Of a DNA stretch of 33,428 nucleotides, positions 1 through 8,668 are shown in pieces. Where the stretch lies: contig PJAB01000223.1 in assembly GCA_002887195.1 (NCBI GenBank), forward strand, positions 1 through 33,428. The letters run 5' to 3'. A model generated the notes under the pieces. The model saw nothing but the letters and a program-made list of their open reading frames with translations. It was not told the DNA's origin and did no database searches. The DNA is from Chrysochromulina parva (taxonomy: Eukaryota; Haptophyta; Prymnesiales; Chrysochromulinaceae). Both the position numbers and the translations under genes were made by a program. How positions within the stretch are numbered: the stretch's first letter is position 1; each line of letters begins with the position of its first letter.

Positions 1-3000
1 GTACGTGAAGCCGAGCACGCGTCCGCACATCTCGCGCTTGTCCTCGGCGGAGGCGCCGAGCAGCTCCTCCTCGGAGCAGCCCACGTCGAGCAGGAGCTGC
101 TCCCCTTGCGCCTCGGTGCTTGCCTTGCCGCCTAACTTGCCGCCGGCCACCTGAGGCCGCGCCTCGTGCCTCGCCACGATCGCGTCGGCCCGCACAAAGA
201 CCGCGAGGGGCTCGGCGAGCGATGGGGCGACCGCACACGCGGCAGCGCTCGCCGTCGCAAGCCGCGGCGCAAACTCCACCTCGAGCATCGCGAGGCGCTC
301 GCCGCACAGCTCAAAGAGCGCCGCCACCGCGTCGGCTCCGACCACGCGCGGTAGCGCAGGCACCCCCAAAGGAGTGCCCGGTCGAGCTGGTCGAGGGAGA
401 GGTCCTTGAAGCGCTTGTCCAGGATGACGCCCGCGAGCAGCTCGTCCAGCATGGCGTTGTACTCGTCGCTCATGAGCTTGCGCACCTCGGCGCGCTCGCT
501 GCAGCCCATGGCGGCGAGACGGTGGGAGGCCAGAGCTTCCTTGGCCGTGCGACCGGTAGTTTCTCGCTCCGTGATGAAGCGCCGCGTGTTCATGTCGCCC
601 TGCTCCTTGATGTACATTCGGAGTTGGGACTTGAACATTTTGCGGACGAGCCAGTAGACCTTGTCCCTGCCGTCAGCACACACGGGTCGCGGGCGCGCAC
701 GTGAGGGATGCAGAGCAGGACAGGGCGCGGACGCAGGCAAGAGGGAGGGAGAGTGCGGACAGGCGCACATGTGGACGTGGTCCGTCTCGATCTCGCCGCC
801 TTGTTCGCGCTTGGTGCCGCGGGCTGCCAGGTGGCGCTTGCGCTGACGCTCTTTGACAGTTGGCTGCGCAACCTGTGGTCCGCGCCCGCGCTCAGCGGCC
901 GTCGCCTCCGCTGAAACAGCAGAGGTGCTGGCCTGCTGGCCAAGCCCGACGCCCGTTTTCCCACAGGCCTCGTCCGCCGCGTCGACCACAGCACCGCTCA
1001 CGACGGCGCCCTTGGCCTTCTTCACTGGCGGCTCGATCCGCTCCATCTCCGCCGCCTCCTCGGGCGCGGGCGCGGCCGGCGCCGTAGTGGGCGCCCCTTT
1101 GGCCATTGCGCCGCCGATGAAGGTCGTGATCGAGCGCTTGGCGGGGGCTTTGACATCGGCCGTCTTCCCCGGAGCACCGTACACGATCGCCTGCAGCTGG
1201 CGCAAGAGGGCGTCGCGCCGCGTGAGCGCCTGCTTGAGCGTCGCCGGCGGCGTCGCGCCGTGTTGGGCGCCTGAGGCGGCTGGCAGCGGCGCGGAGGACG
1301 ACGCGGGCTCGGAGCTGCCACGTGGCGCCCAACACGGCGCGGAGGACGACGAGGGCTCAGAGCTGCCACCGCTCATCGGGTCATTGCTGGCGGGTGGGGG
1401 GGCCGCAAAGGCCACCGTGCTCGCCAGCCCCTCCCACACGCTCTCGTCGAGGTGAAGACCATGGGTGGCCGTGTACTGCAGGAGCGCGCGATCGTGTGCC
1501 ACGCCCCACCAACGTGCCGGCAGGGTGCCGCTTGACGTACCCTTACCGCCCACGGTGCCGCCACCGAGCTGCTTGGCGAACGCTTCGGGCAGGGCCAACT
1601 CGACGAGGGGGACTGCGAGCGCCGCCGCCGGCGGTGGCGGCGCCGCGCCGTGGGTGGCGGCGGTCTCGGTGTTCTCGGTTGCGTCGGCGGCGGCAGCGGG
1701 CGTCCCCTCGGCGGGGGCTACAGCCACTGCAGGGGCAGCGGCCTCGGCGGCTGGGACACGGAGTTCGTACAAGGTTCTCATCCAGAGCAAGCGCTGCAGT
1801 GTGCGCACTGCGCCCTTGCGCAGCGCTTCGTCAAACTTGACGTCTTCGGGCAGAAGCGCCCACACAAGCGAAGGCGCCGTCGTGGAAGCCGTTGTGGGCG
1901 CCGTCGTCTTGGGCGCCGCCGCCTCTTGCGCGGCCTCTGTTGCAGCGGCGGCTCCGCCAGCGGCGGCCTCGTCAGCAGCGACAACCTTGACTGCAGGCAG
2001 TGGTGGTGGCGACGGCGTCGTGTCGGGCGTGGCCTCGAATCCCCAAAACGAGCGCCTGAGCGTCATGTCCGTCAGCTCCTTGAGCGCGCTGGCGGCCGCC
2101 TGCGGCGCCTCGAGTGCGCCGAGCAGGCTGACCAGCAGCCCGTCGGCAAAGCTGCGCGCGACCGGAGCGGGGCGGCCGAGAGCATGCGCGAGCCGCTCGA
2201 GATCGGAAATGCCCAGGTTGGACGCAGCCTTGAGCGCGCGGTCGCGCTCGGCCTTCGTCCAAAAGCGCGTCATCTCGTCAACTGGGGGCTTCTCCTTCTT
2301 CTTCTTCTCAGCCTTGGGCGCCTTCTCCTTACGTTCCTTGATGACGTACTCCTGCAGCGGCACGCTCACGTCTGCGGGGCACAACTTGTCGGCTTTCGCG
2401 TCCTCAACCGCCGCCCTCTCGTCCGCCGCGCTGTCCACCTCCATCGCTGAGGGGACCTCTTTCGAAGCCTCGTCCCGCCGCCCATCCGCTTCCATCGCCA
2501 CATCAGCCTCGGGAGGCTCCGGCACGGCGTCCACCGCGGCTGGCACGGCGCCCACCGCGGCCGAGGCCTCGAGGCGCGCCTTGGCCGAGGCGACGAGTGG
2601 CGCCAGCTTCAGGTCGGCACGAGACGCATCCAAGCCGGCCAGCTCGTCGTCGTCGACGACGGGTGCGGCCCGACCACTCTCGTCGCCGTAGCCGCCACTG
2701 CGCAGCCCGCCACTCTCGTCCGGAATGGCAGCAGCCGATCCGCTGCGCACGTCAGCCCCGGAGTGTTCGTAGCCGACGTGATCGGAAATGGAGCCCGAGG
2801 CGCCCATCTCGGCGCCCGTAGAGCGCATCCCAGCGCCGCCACGCGAGGAGCCGAAGCCGGAGGCTCCGAGGGCACCTTCCTCCTCGATCAGGTCTCCGTC
2901 GGCCGAGCTGCCGAGCCTGCCCTCCTCGAGGACCTCCTCGGCGCTCGAGTCCTCTCCGAAAAGCTCGGAGGCGTCGCGCACCACGGCGCCCTCACGCGAG

Positions 3001-4673
3001 GCGGAGAGCGAGGCAGAGAGCGAGGTGCTCGGTGTAAAGCGCGCGCCGGGCGAGGGTGGCACCGAAGCGCCGTCGCGAGCGCCGTCGGGGAAGTCGCCTG
3101 TCGGGGAGTCGTCGGCCGAGGAGCCCGCTGCGCCCGCTTCGTGCCCAAGACGGCTCTCGTACTTGGACTCTTTCTGGCGCGCCTTTGCCGCGCGCAGCTC
3201 ATGCTCGTCACGGCGCTCATGCTCAACGTGCTGGCGCTGCAGACACTCCTGCACCTGCCAGAATCCTTCCGCGTCCGATGGCGCGGCCGCGAGCGAGGCA
3301 GTGAGCTTGGCGAGCCCAGCATTGCCCATCTCGCTCAACGAGGCGCCCGCGCGCACCATCGGGTCGAGCGACTCGGGCACGGTGACGATCATTGAGGTCG
3401 GGCCCACCTGCGCCAGGAAACTCTGCCCGGGCGCCGTGTTGGGCAGAACGGGCACCGAGTAGCGTGTCGGCGCCTTGTTGGGCGCCTCCATGACGGGCTT
3501 GAGCGGCGTCGAGCCAGCCGCGAGATCGGCCGACGAGATCAGACTCTCCCCCTCGTGGTCGCGCCCAACTCCATGCCACGGCGCGATCATCCGGCGAAGC
3601 CCCTCAGCTACAGTCGCCACACCATCCATTGGAGCCAACGCCGTGGTGGGCGCGGCCAGCGGCTCCAGCGGCACCGGCGCGGAGGGATGGGCGTCGTATC
3701 GAGCACCCGGCGGGACCGGCGCTGAGGCGTCGGCTGCCGCGGCCGTGGCGGCGGCGGCGGCGGCGATGGCCTCGAGCGGAGCGGCGGAGGCGGACGAGTG
3801 CGAGGACGAGCCCACGCTACAGGCACACGCATCCGCAGACGTGCCGGAGGGCACGTCACCCGTGGCTTGAACGGCACTGGCCAACGCACGAGCCGCCGCC
3901 TGTGCCGCTGCCGCAGACTCAAGGCGAGCGGGCGCGCCGTACCGGGCGCTCGTCGCGCTGTCCCGGGCGCCCGTCGCGCCGTCCAGCGGCGGTGCCATGC
4001 CACCTCGGAATCCCGAAGCGATGATGGCGTCGACGGCTGCAAGCGCGGGAACGGAGGGGCGGGGGATGCCAATCACCTCGCACTGTAGTTGCAGCTGCAG
4101 CTCGATGAGCTCTTCCTGCAGCTCGATGAGCTCTTCGACCTGCTCACGGTCACTCGGGAGCTCGATCGCGGTGCCCGCCTCCCTCACGACCGCCCACGAC
4201 GACGCGAGCCCCCCGGTGGTTGCGGTCGCCGATCCACACCGTCTCTCGAGCTCGAGCAGCTCGCGCTCCGAGTGTAGCAGCTGCGTGTGCAGCTCGAGCT
4301 CGAGCTGCTCAGCCTGGAGCCTCCTCTGCAGCTCCGCTGTCAGGCGGCCGGCGGGGCGCGATGCGCGGGTGGCCTCCTCCAGACGCTCATCCTCTTCTGT
4401 CCAGGCGCCTTCGAGCCGCGCCTGCACCGCGTTCAGGTCCATCTGCACCGCGTTCAGGTCCATCGGGTGGGTCACCACCTCAGGGTCGTCGTCGAGTCCG
4501 AGCCCCTGCCAGTCGACCGGCTCGAGGAACGGATCCACCTCCTTGTGCTTGAAGGGCAGCGTCAGCACTCCCTTGAAGCGCTTGAGCTCGTTGGCGCCCG
4601 TCACGGTGCCCTCGTCGTTCGGCAGCTTGCCGACAGGGCTCTTACCCGAAGCCACGCTGCTGCTTCCACTCAT
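1..4673 (-). CDS. Large bromodomain-like / SANT-like nuclear protein (3' end outside window)
   Basis: Not assigned to a named family. The frame is open for over 1,500 codons. I chose the ATG at 4673 because the frame upstream runs into short tandem repeats that look non-coding; an acidic, Ala-rich stretch just upstream (about 4690-4870) may be a further exon. Near the N-terminus (4405-4600) is the first half of a bromodomain: helix Z, then a ZA loop with PFLEPVDWQGLGL and HPMDL. The usual helices B and C do not follow; a Glu/Leu/Gln-rich coiled-coil stretch does. Downstream lie long Ala/Ser/Glu-rich low-complexity segments, a SANT-like segment starting FWTKAERDRALKAASNLG (about 2200-2275) and another starting RWWGVAHDRALLQYTATHG (about 1410-1515), both resembling the post-helicase segments of CHD-type remodellers. 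A 102-bp GT-AG intron fits at 667-768. The C-terminal frame resumes below about 360 only if one base is added (see findings). A chromatin role is inferred from the domains. Confidence 0.6.
667..768 (-). other. Predicted intron in the bromodomain-like gene
   Basis: On the minus strand the donor is AT|GTGCGC (769/768) and the acceptor is GGCAG|GGAC (667/666). Both ends are phase 2. The 102 bp have no stop, so retention would add 34 residues, but the translation there is Pro/Ser/Cys-rich and unlike its charged flanks, and the DNA is pyrimidine-rich before the acceptor. Splicing joins the Lys/Arg-rich segment to DKVYWLVRKMF. Confidence 0.5.
4422..4463. repeat. 21-bp perfect tandem duplication inside the bromodomain ZA region
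   Basis: Two adjacent identical 21-bp copies at 4422-4442 and 4443-4463. They stay in frame and duplicate the residues MDLNAVQ immediately after the conserved HP of the bromodomain HPMDL motif, so the protein reads MDLNAVQMDLNAVQ. Confidence 0.9.
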
Positions 4674-5400
4674 CTTGGACGTCTCCTGCCTGTGCGCGGG
4701 CTCGGAGGTCGCCCCTTCCTTCCTCTCACGTTTACGTCGGCCGACGGACGACGCCGTCGCACTCAGCACAGCGTTTGCCGCTGCCTCTGCCGCGACGGCC
4801 GCTACGTGCGCCTTGGAAGCCGCCTCGTCCAACTCCTCCTCGACGTCCCGTGCGAAGGCATCTGCGCAGACGGAACGAAGTGCGATCAGTCGGCATTCAA
4901 GGCAGCAGCTGCTGCGTGCACCGAGAGCGATGTGCGCATGCGCGAGCGATGTGCCGGCCAAGCCACCAAGGCCAGTATCGCGCGTGTGAAGCAGCAGCAG
5001 CCGCATGGACAGCCGCATGAGCAGCCACATGAGCAGCCACATGAGCATGCGCATGAGCAGCCACATGAGCAGAGGTGCATGAGACCAACCACAACAGAGG
5101 TGCATGAGTGCATGAGACCAAACACATGAGCAGAGGTGCAGAGGTGCATGAGACCAGCAGAGGTGCATGCGGCGTGCGGCGTGCACATACATTGCTGCTT
5201 GAGACCAACCACCGTCGACCCACCTGTGCTTCGCATCGATTATGTGAGAGAGAGGCCGGCCGAGGCAGAAAATCAGAAAAAAAGGCAAGTGAGAGAAGAC
5301 AAGTAAATCAGGATGCATGCTGTGTGCAAAGGCGCCAAACATCATAAATCAAAAATCAGTCATAAATCAAAATCCGGTTCGGGCTGGAGGGCGGACACAC
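4674..5400. other. 5' region of the bromodomain-like gene with 12-bp-type tandem repeats
   Basis: About 4690-4870 reads on the minus strand as an acidic, Ala-rich stretch that could be an upstream exon; a plausible acceptor (GTCTGCGCAG) precedes it at about 4862-4871. From 4990 to 5175 the plus strand holds degenerate tandem copies of ATGAGCAGCCAC and of GCAGAGGTGCATGAGACCA. Their translation (Leu/Met/Trp or His/Cys-rich) is not protein-like. I read this part as intron or 5' flank. Confidence 0.5.
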
Positions 5401-5455
5401 CTTATATGCTTATATGCTTACATCAAGATGAGCTCATATTGCGCCAAGCCAAGCC

Positions 5456-5905
5456 GAGCCTTGCAGAGCCGAGCCAAGCGAGAGCCGAGCCAGCTGCAAA
5501 GCTGAGCCGCGCCGAAAGCCGAGCCAGCTGCCATGCTGAGCCGTGCTGATAGCCGAGCCAGCTGCCATGCCGAGCCGCGCCGAGAGCCGAGCCAGCTGCC
5601 ATGCTGAGCCGTGCCGAGAGCCGAGCCAGCCGCTGCTATGCTGAGCCGCGCCGAAAGCCGAGCCAGCTGCAAAGCTGAGCCGCGCCGAAAGCCGAGCCAG
5701 CTGCCATGCTGAGCCGTGCTGATAGCCGAGCCGGCGGCCATGCTGAGCCGCGCTGAGAGCCGAGCCAGCTGCCATGCCGAGCCGCGCCGAGAGCCGAGCC
5801 AGCTGCCATGCTGAGCCGTGCCGAGAGCCGAGCCAGCCGCTCTACTGAGCCGTGCCAAGAGCTGAGCCAGCTGCAAAGCTGAGCCGCGCCGAAAGCCGAG
5901 CCACA
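5456..5905. repeat. 34-bp GC-rich minisatellite with higher-order organisation
   Basis: About twelve copies of a 34-bp unit built on AGCTGCCATGCTGAGCC plus GCGCCGAGAGCCGAGCC (plus strand), with degenerate copies at the left edge. Variant units recur in the same order: the CTGCAAAG variant sits at 5492, 5665 and 5869, that is 173 bp (four 34-bp units and one 37-bp unit) and then 204 bp (six 34-bp units) apart. The minus strand is open across the array and gives Gly/Ser/Ala/Arg repeats, but a 34-bp period changes frame with each unit, so I do not call a gene. Confidence 0.85.
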
Positions 5906-6100
5906 GGCTAAGCTGCTGCGCCGAGCATTGCGACCGAGGCCGCAGGCGCGATGGCTCCGATGGGTGTTGGAGGGGAACTCGGCAAAACTTTCCCAAAACG
6001 GCTTCCGTGAGATATGTTTCGCTCATGAAACCGAGCGAAAGGGGTGTGTTGTTGATGGTGTTGTTGATGGCGATCACGTTTTTCATCGGCGGAGGCGAGG
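5906..6100. other. Gene-free spacer after the minisatellite
   Basis: No coding signal that I can support. It has a 12-bp tandem duplication (GTGTTGTTGATG at 6046-6057 and 6058-6069) and lower GC than its flanks. Confidence 0.5.
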
Positions 6101-6386
6101 GCGAGGGCGGAGGCGATCAGTTTCGCGCATGCCACCGGTTCAGGCGGTTCAGGCGATACAGTTCTTCAACAGTTCTTCATCTGCGAGGGCGGAGGCGAGG
6201 GCGGAGGCGAGGGCGGGGGCAAGGAAGGAGGCGAGGGCGGGGGCGAGGGCGGCGACAGCGGCGGCGATGAGGGCCATGGCGCTGGCGGCGACGGCGGGGG
6301 CGGCGACGGCGGGGGCAGCGACGGCGGGGGCGGCGACGGCAACGGCGGTGGGGGACACGAGTGCAGTGGTGTCAAGGGCGCCTGTG
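6100..6386. repeat. G-rich (GGCGAGG/GGCGACGG) block 1
   Basis: The plus strand is a run of GGCGGAGGCGAGGGC and GGCGGGGGCGGCGACGGC units. On the minus strand it reads as Ala/Val/Pro-rich repeats. The right end (6353-6386) matches the right end of block 2 (7133-7166) at 30 of 34 bases. Runs of three to five G make quadruplex formation possible. No gene is called. Confidence 0.7.
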
Positions 6387-6780
6387 AGGGGGGAACGGCG
6401 ATGACGATGGGGAACAGCGATGGGGAACGGCGATGGGGGGAACGGAGATGCCGCATGTCTGGAACGGAGATGCCGCATGTCTGGGGAACGGAGGTTTGTG
6501 GCTTGTCTGCCGCTCCAGTGCGATGATGATCTGCAACAGGGGAGATCACGGATTAGAAACGGGATTGCAGTACGTGAGAGCGCGCGCAGGCTGCCTGCTG
6601 CATGGCTGGCTACGCCCCCTCCCCTGGCTGCAGGATCTCGACGATGCGTTTAGGCTACCGAGGGAATTCCATTCACACAGGGAAGTTGATTGTGTGCAAG
6701 CACGCGTGTGCACGCGGCCACGCGCGCACGCGAGCAAACCTGTTGCAGCCGCCGGTGGGTGGGTCGACGTCGACGGTGGC
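6387..6780. other. Spacer between the G-rich blocks, with a 22-bp tandem repeat
   Basis: GAACGGAGATGCCGCATGTCTG occurs twice in tandem (6440-6461, 6462-6483). Diverged GGGGAACGGCGATG units lie just upstream and a partial copy follows. The rest, to 6780, shows nothing I recognise. Confidence 0.65.
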
Positions 6781-7166
6781 GGCGGGGGCGGAGGCGGCGG
6801 TGGCGGTGCGGGGGCGGCGGTAGCGGCGGCGAGGGCGGCGGCGGGGGCCGCGTGCGCGAGGGCCGCGTGCGCGAGGGCGGCGGGGGCGAGGGCGGCGGGG
6901 GCGTGGGCAGCGGGGGCCAGGGCGGCGGCGGTGAAGGTGGCGGGGGCGAAGTCGCCGAGAGCGGCGGGGTGTCGGGGGCGAGTGCGGCGGCGGTGAGGGC
7001 AGCGGGGGCGGCGGTAGCGGCGGCGAGGGCGGCGGGGGCGAGGGCGGCGGCGTCGAGGGCGGCGGCGTCGAGGGCGTCGAGGGCGGCGGGGGCGGCTGCT
7101 GCGGGGGCAATGGGGCTGGCGGCGGAGGCGGAGGACACGAGGGCCGTGGTGGCAAGGGCGACTGTG
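6770..7166. repeat. G-rich (GGCGGGGGCGAGGGC) block 2
   Basis: Degenerate GGCGAGGGCGGCGGGGGCG units on the plus strand; the minus strand reads as Ala/Pro-rich sequence with Leu-Asp-Ala repeats. The boundary motif at 7133-7166 matches block 1, and both copies encode ALxTTALVS on the minus strand. Block 2 may be a diverged duplicate of block 1. Whether either is translated is open. Confidence 0.65.
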
Positions 7167-7690
7167 GGTTGGGCCAGTCTCGAAATGAAAAGGCGAGGAG
7201 ACCCTGTGCACTCAGACTCACGCACAGCGGGACAATGGGTGTCAGAACAAGTGCATGTGCGTGTATCTGCGTGTGCTTGTGCAGCAGGGTGCACCGCCAG
7301 GTGAGGAGAGGGTGAGGATCCTTCCACGAGTTTTTCAGGCTCGCGGTTGGATAGAGGCACAGATGTGAAAGCGGAGGCTGTGAGTGCGCGGCTTATGTCA
7401 GGTGGCGTTACAAGCAACATACCCGCCGGGCTGATCGTGCCATTGACGTGGCAGGGTCCGGGCACTGAGGCGCCGTCGCCCTCAATACGGCACGCAACGA
7501 TCAGCCCGCCGTCCACCTACAGGGGAGCGTCGCAATTCAGTCAATGGCGCATCGAGTGTGCAGACACAGCTTAGGCCATCAGAGGTACTCAGCGTGGCCG
7601 CCGCGCGCTCCTGTGACAGGCCACACTTGGCAATGTGGTGCAACGATGGTCACCCAAATCGCTGCAAGCACTCGGCGGACACAATCAAAG
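7167..7690. other. Gene-free stretch
   Basis: A minus-strand frame is open from 7516 into the G-rich block, but its composition shows no domain, signal peptide or conserved motif. I see no RNA gene or clear repeat. Confidence 0.4.
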
Positions 7691-7692
7691 AG

Positions 7693-8149
7693 TCAAGGCG
7701 CGTTGCTCGCACGCGACGCGACGCGTGCGTGCGGGGCTGGTGCATGCCGTGGTGATGACGGCATGACGGCGCTGGGGAAGGGGGTGCTCGCGCCGCCCGC
7801 GTCGGCATCCAGCACATAAACATTGAGCTCGCGGTCGAGTTCAGCGAAGGCCTCGCACTCGAGGTGATCTCGGACGGCCTCTTGCGAGTACGCAATCTTG
7901 AGATTACGCAATCTTGAGCTTGCTCGTGAACATGTGGCGCAGCTCGTTGTACACAAAGTCAGTGGCAATACGTGGTGCACAAGGAGATGAGAGGCAGGCC
8001 ACGCGAGCTTGCGCGCGCGCCGTGCCCTCTGTCTTTGCAAACGCTTGCGCGCGCAGTGCCCCATATTCTTCGAGTGCATGGAGTGGGTTTTCCGCGGGCG
8101 GGCCAGTTGCCTGGGTGGTGGTGGAGTCGACCTGCACGCGCGCAGCCAT
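7693..8149 (-). pseudogene. Unrecognised gene broken by a 16-bp tandem duplication
   Basis: From the ATG at 8149 the minus strand gives a protein-like frame (starting MAARVQVDSTTTQATG) that runs to TSKLKIA and then a TAA at about 7904. The next frame continues at once with YSQEAVRDHLECEAFAELD and NVYVLDADAGG, ending at 7693. The break falls exactly on a 16-bp tandem duplication (7889-7904 / 7905-7920, 14 of 16 identical). Without one copy the two frames join with no lost residues. The product is a small protein of about 145 residues with a charged, helical middle and a Pro/Ser-rich tail; I do not recognise the family. It could be a recent pseudogene or an assembly artefact. A spliceosomal intron is unlikely because the extra sequence is too short. 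Confidence 0.5.
7889..7920. repeat. 16-bp tandem duplication
   Basis: TACGCAATCTTGAG occurs at 7889-7902 and 7905-7918, with two-base spacers AT and CT. It creates the frameshift and stop in the minus-strand gene here. Confidence 0.9.
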
Positions 8150-8288
8150 CGTACGACACATTCGGTGAGCGCTTTGCAACAGGCAGCAGACGGCGAGGAG
8201 CTGAGCGGACGAACAGTGGCGGGTGCGCAGAGACTTCGCGCGTCGAGTACTGTACGAAACTTGAGCGCCGTTCAACGCGACGCGCGTG

Positions 8289-8362
8289 ACGAGACTATAC
8301 TAACCAGCCGCTTACTAAACACCTCACGAGACTATACTAACCAGCCGCTTACTATACACCTC
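8289..8362. repeat. 37-bp tandem duplication
   Basis: Two adjacent copies (8289-8325 and 8326-8362) differ at one position (AAACACC versus ATACACC). Each copy contains ACTATACTAACCAG, which on the plus strand resembles a TACTAAC splicing branch site next to a CAG. No exon follows that I can support. Confidence 0.9.
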
Positions 8363-8668
8363 ACATGCAATCGGTGACGATAGATATGAGGCACCACCGG
8401 TCTACTAGTCTGTGAATACGAGTCGCCGGTAGCCTCGGACCGATTTGGGTCGCCGCCGCGGACGCCACGCCGACTGGGCCGTCGAGTGCCTTGAGCGCGT
8501 CGAGGGCGATGAGCGATACCTTGAGCGTGCCTACAGGCCCCTTGCGGCCCTGGAGCGCCACGTTCGCAAAGTCCTTGCCGTCCTCGAGCAGCTTACTCAC
8601 ATCCCCAATAGTATGCGGGCCTCACCCTCATCCTCTGTCACCCAAAGTGCAAAGACGTTGCTATGAAT
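8361..8668 (-). pseudogene. Fragment of an unrecognised coding sequence with an apparent one-base frameshift
   Basis: Just past the adrenodoxin reductase stop, the minus strand reads NVFALWVTEDEGEARILLG and then meets a stop. The adjacent frame continues DVSKLLEDGKDFANVALQG and GTLKVSLIALDALKALDG, ending near 8361. Both stretches look like real protein. They join if one G is added to the G4 run at 8603-8606. No start codon or upstream exon was found; the first part overlaps the end of the reductase frame. It may be a 3' exon of an unseen gene, a remnant, or a sequence with a homopolymer error. Function unknown. Confidence 0.35.

Noticed and set aside
1465..2691. 408-codon plus-strand frame
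   Set aside because: Antisense to the bromodomain-like gene; Ala/Ser-rich composition mirrors the GC-rich opposite strand, with no domain.
5418..6086. 222-codon minus-strand frame through the minisatellite
   Set aside because: It is open only because the GC-rich 34-bp unit lacks stops in that direction; the period is not a multiple of three and no non-repeat protein flanks it.
6100..7166. G-rich blocks as a CRISPR-like or regularly spaced array
   Set aside because: Units are degenerate and contiguous, with no unique spacers of constant length.
8361..8600. GTLKVSLIALDAL as the first strand of a C2 domain
   Set aside because: Too short: none of the later C2 strands or calcium-binding loops follow, so no domain is assigned.
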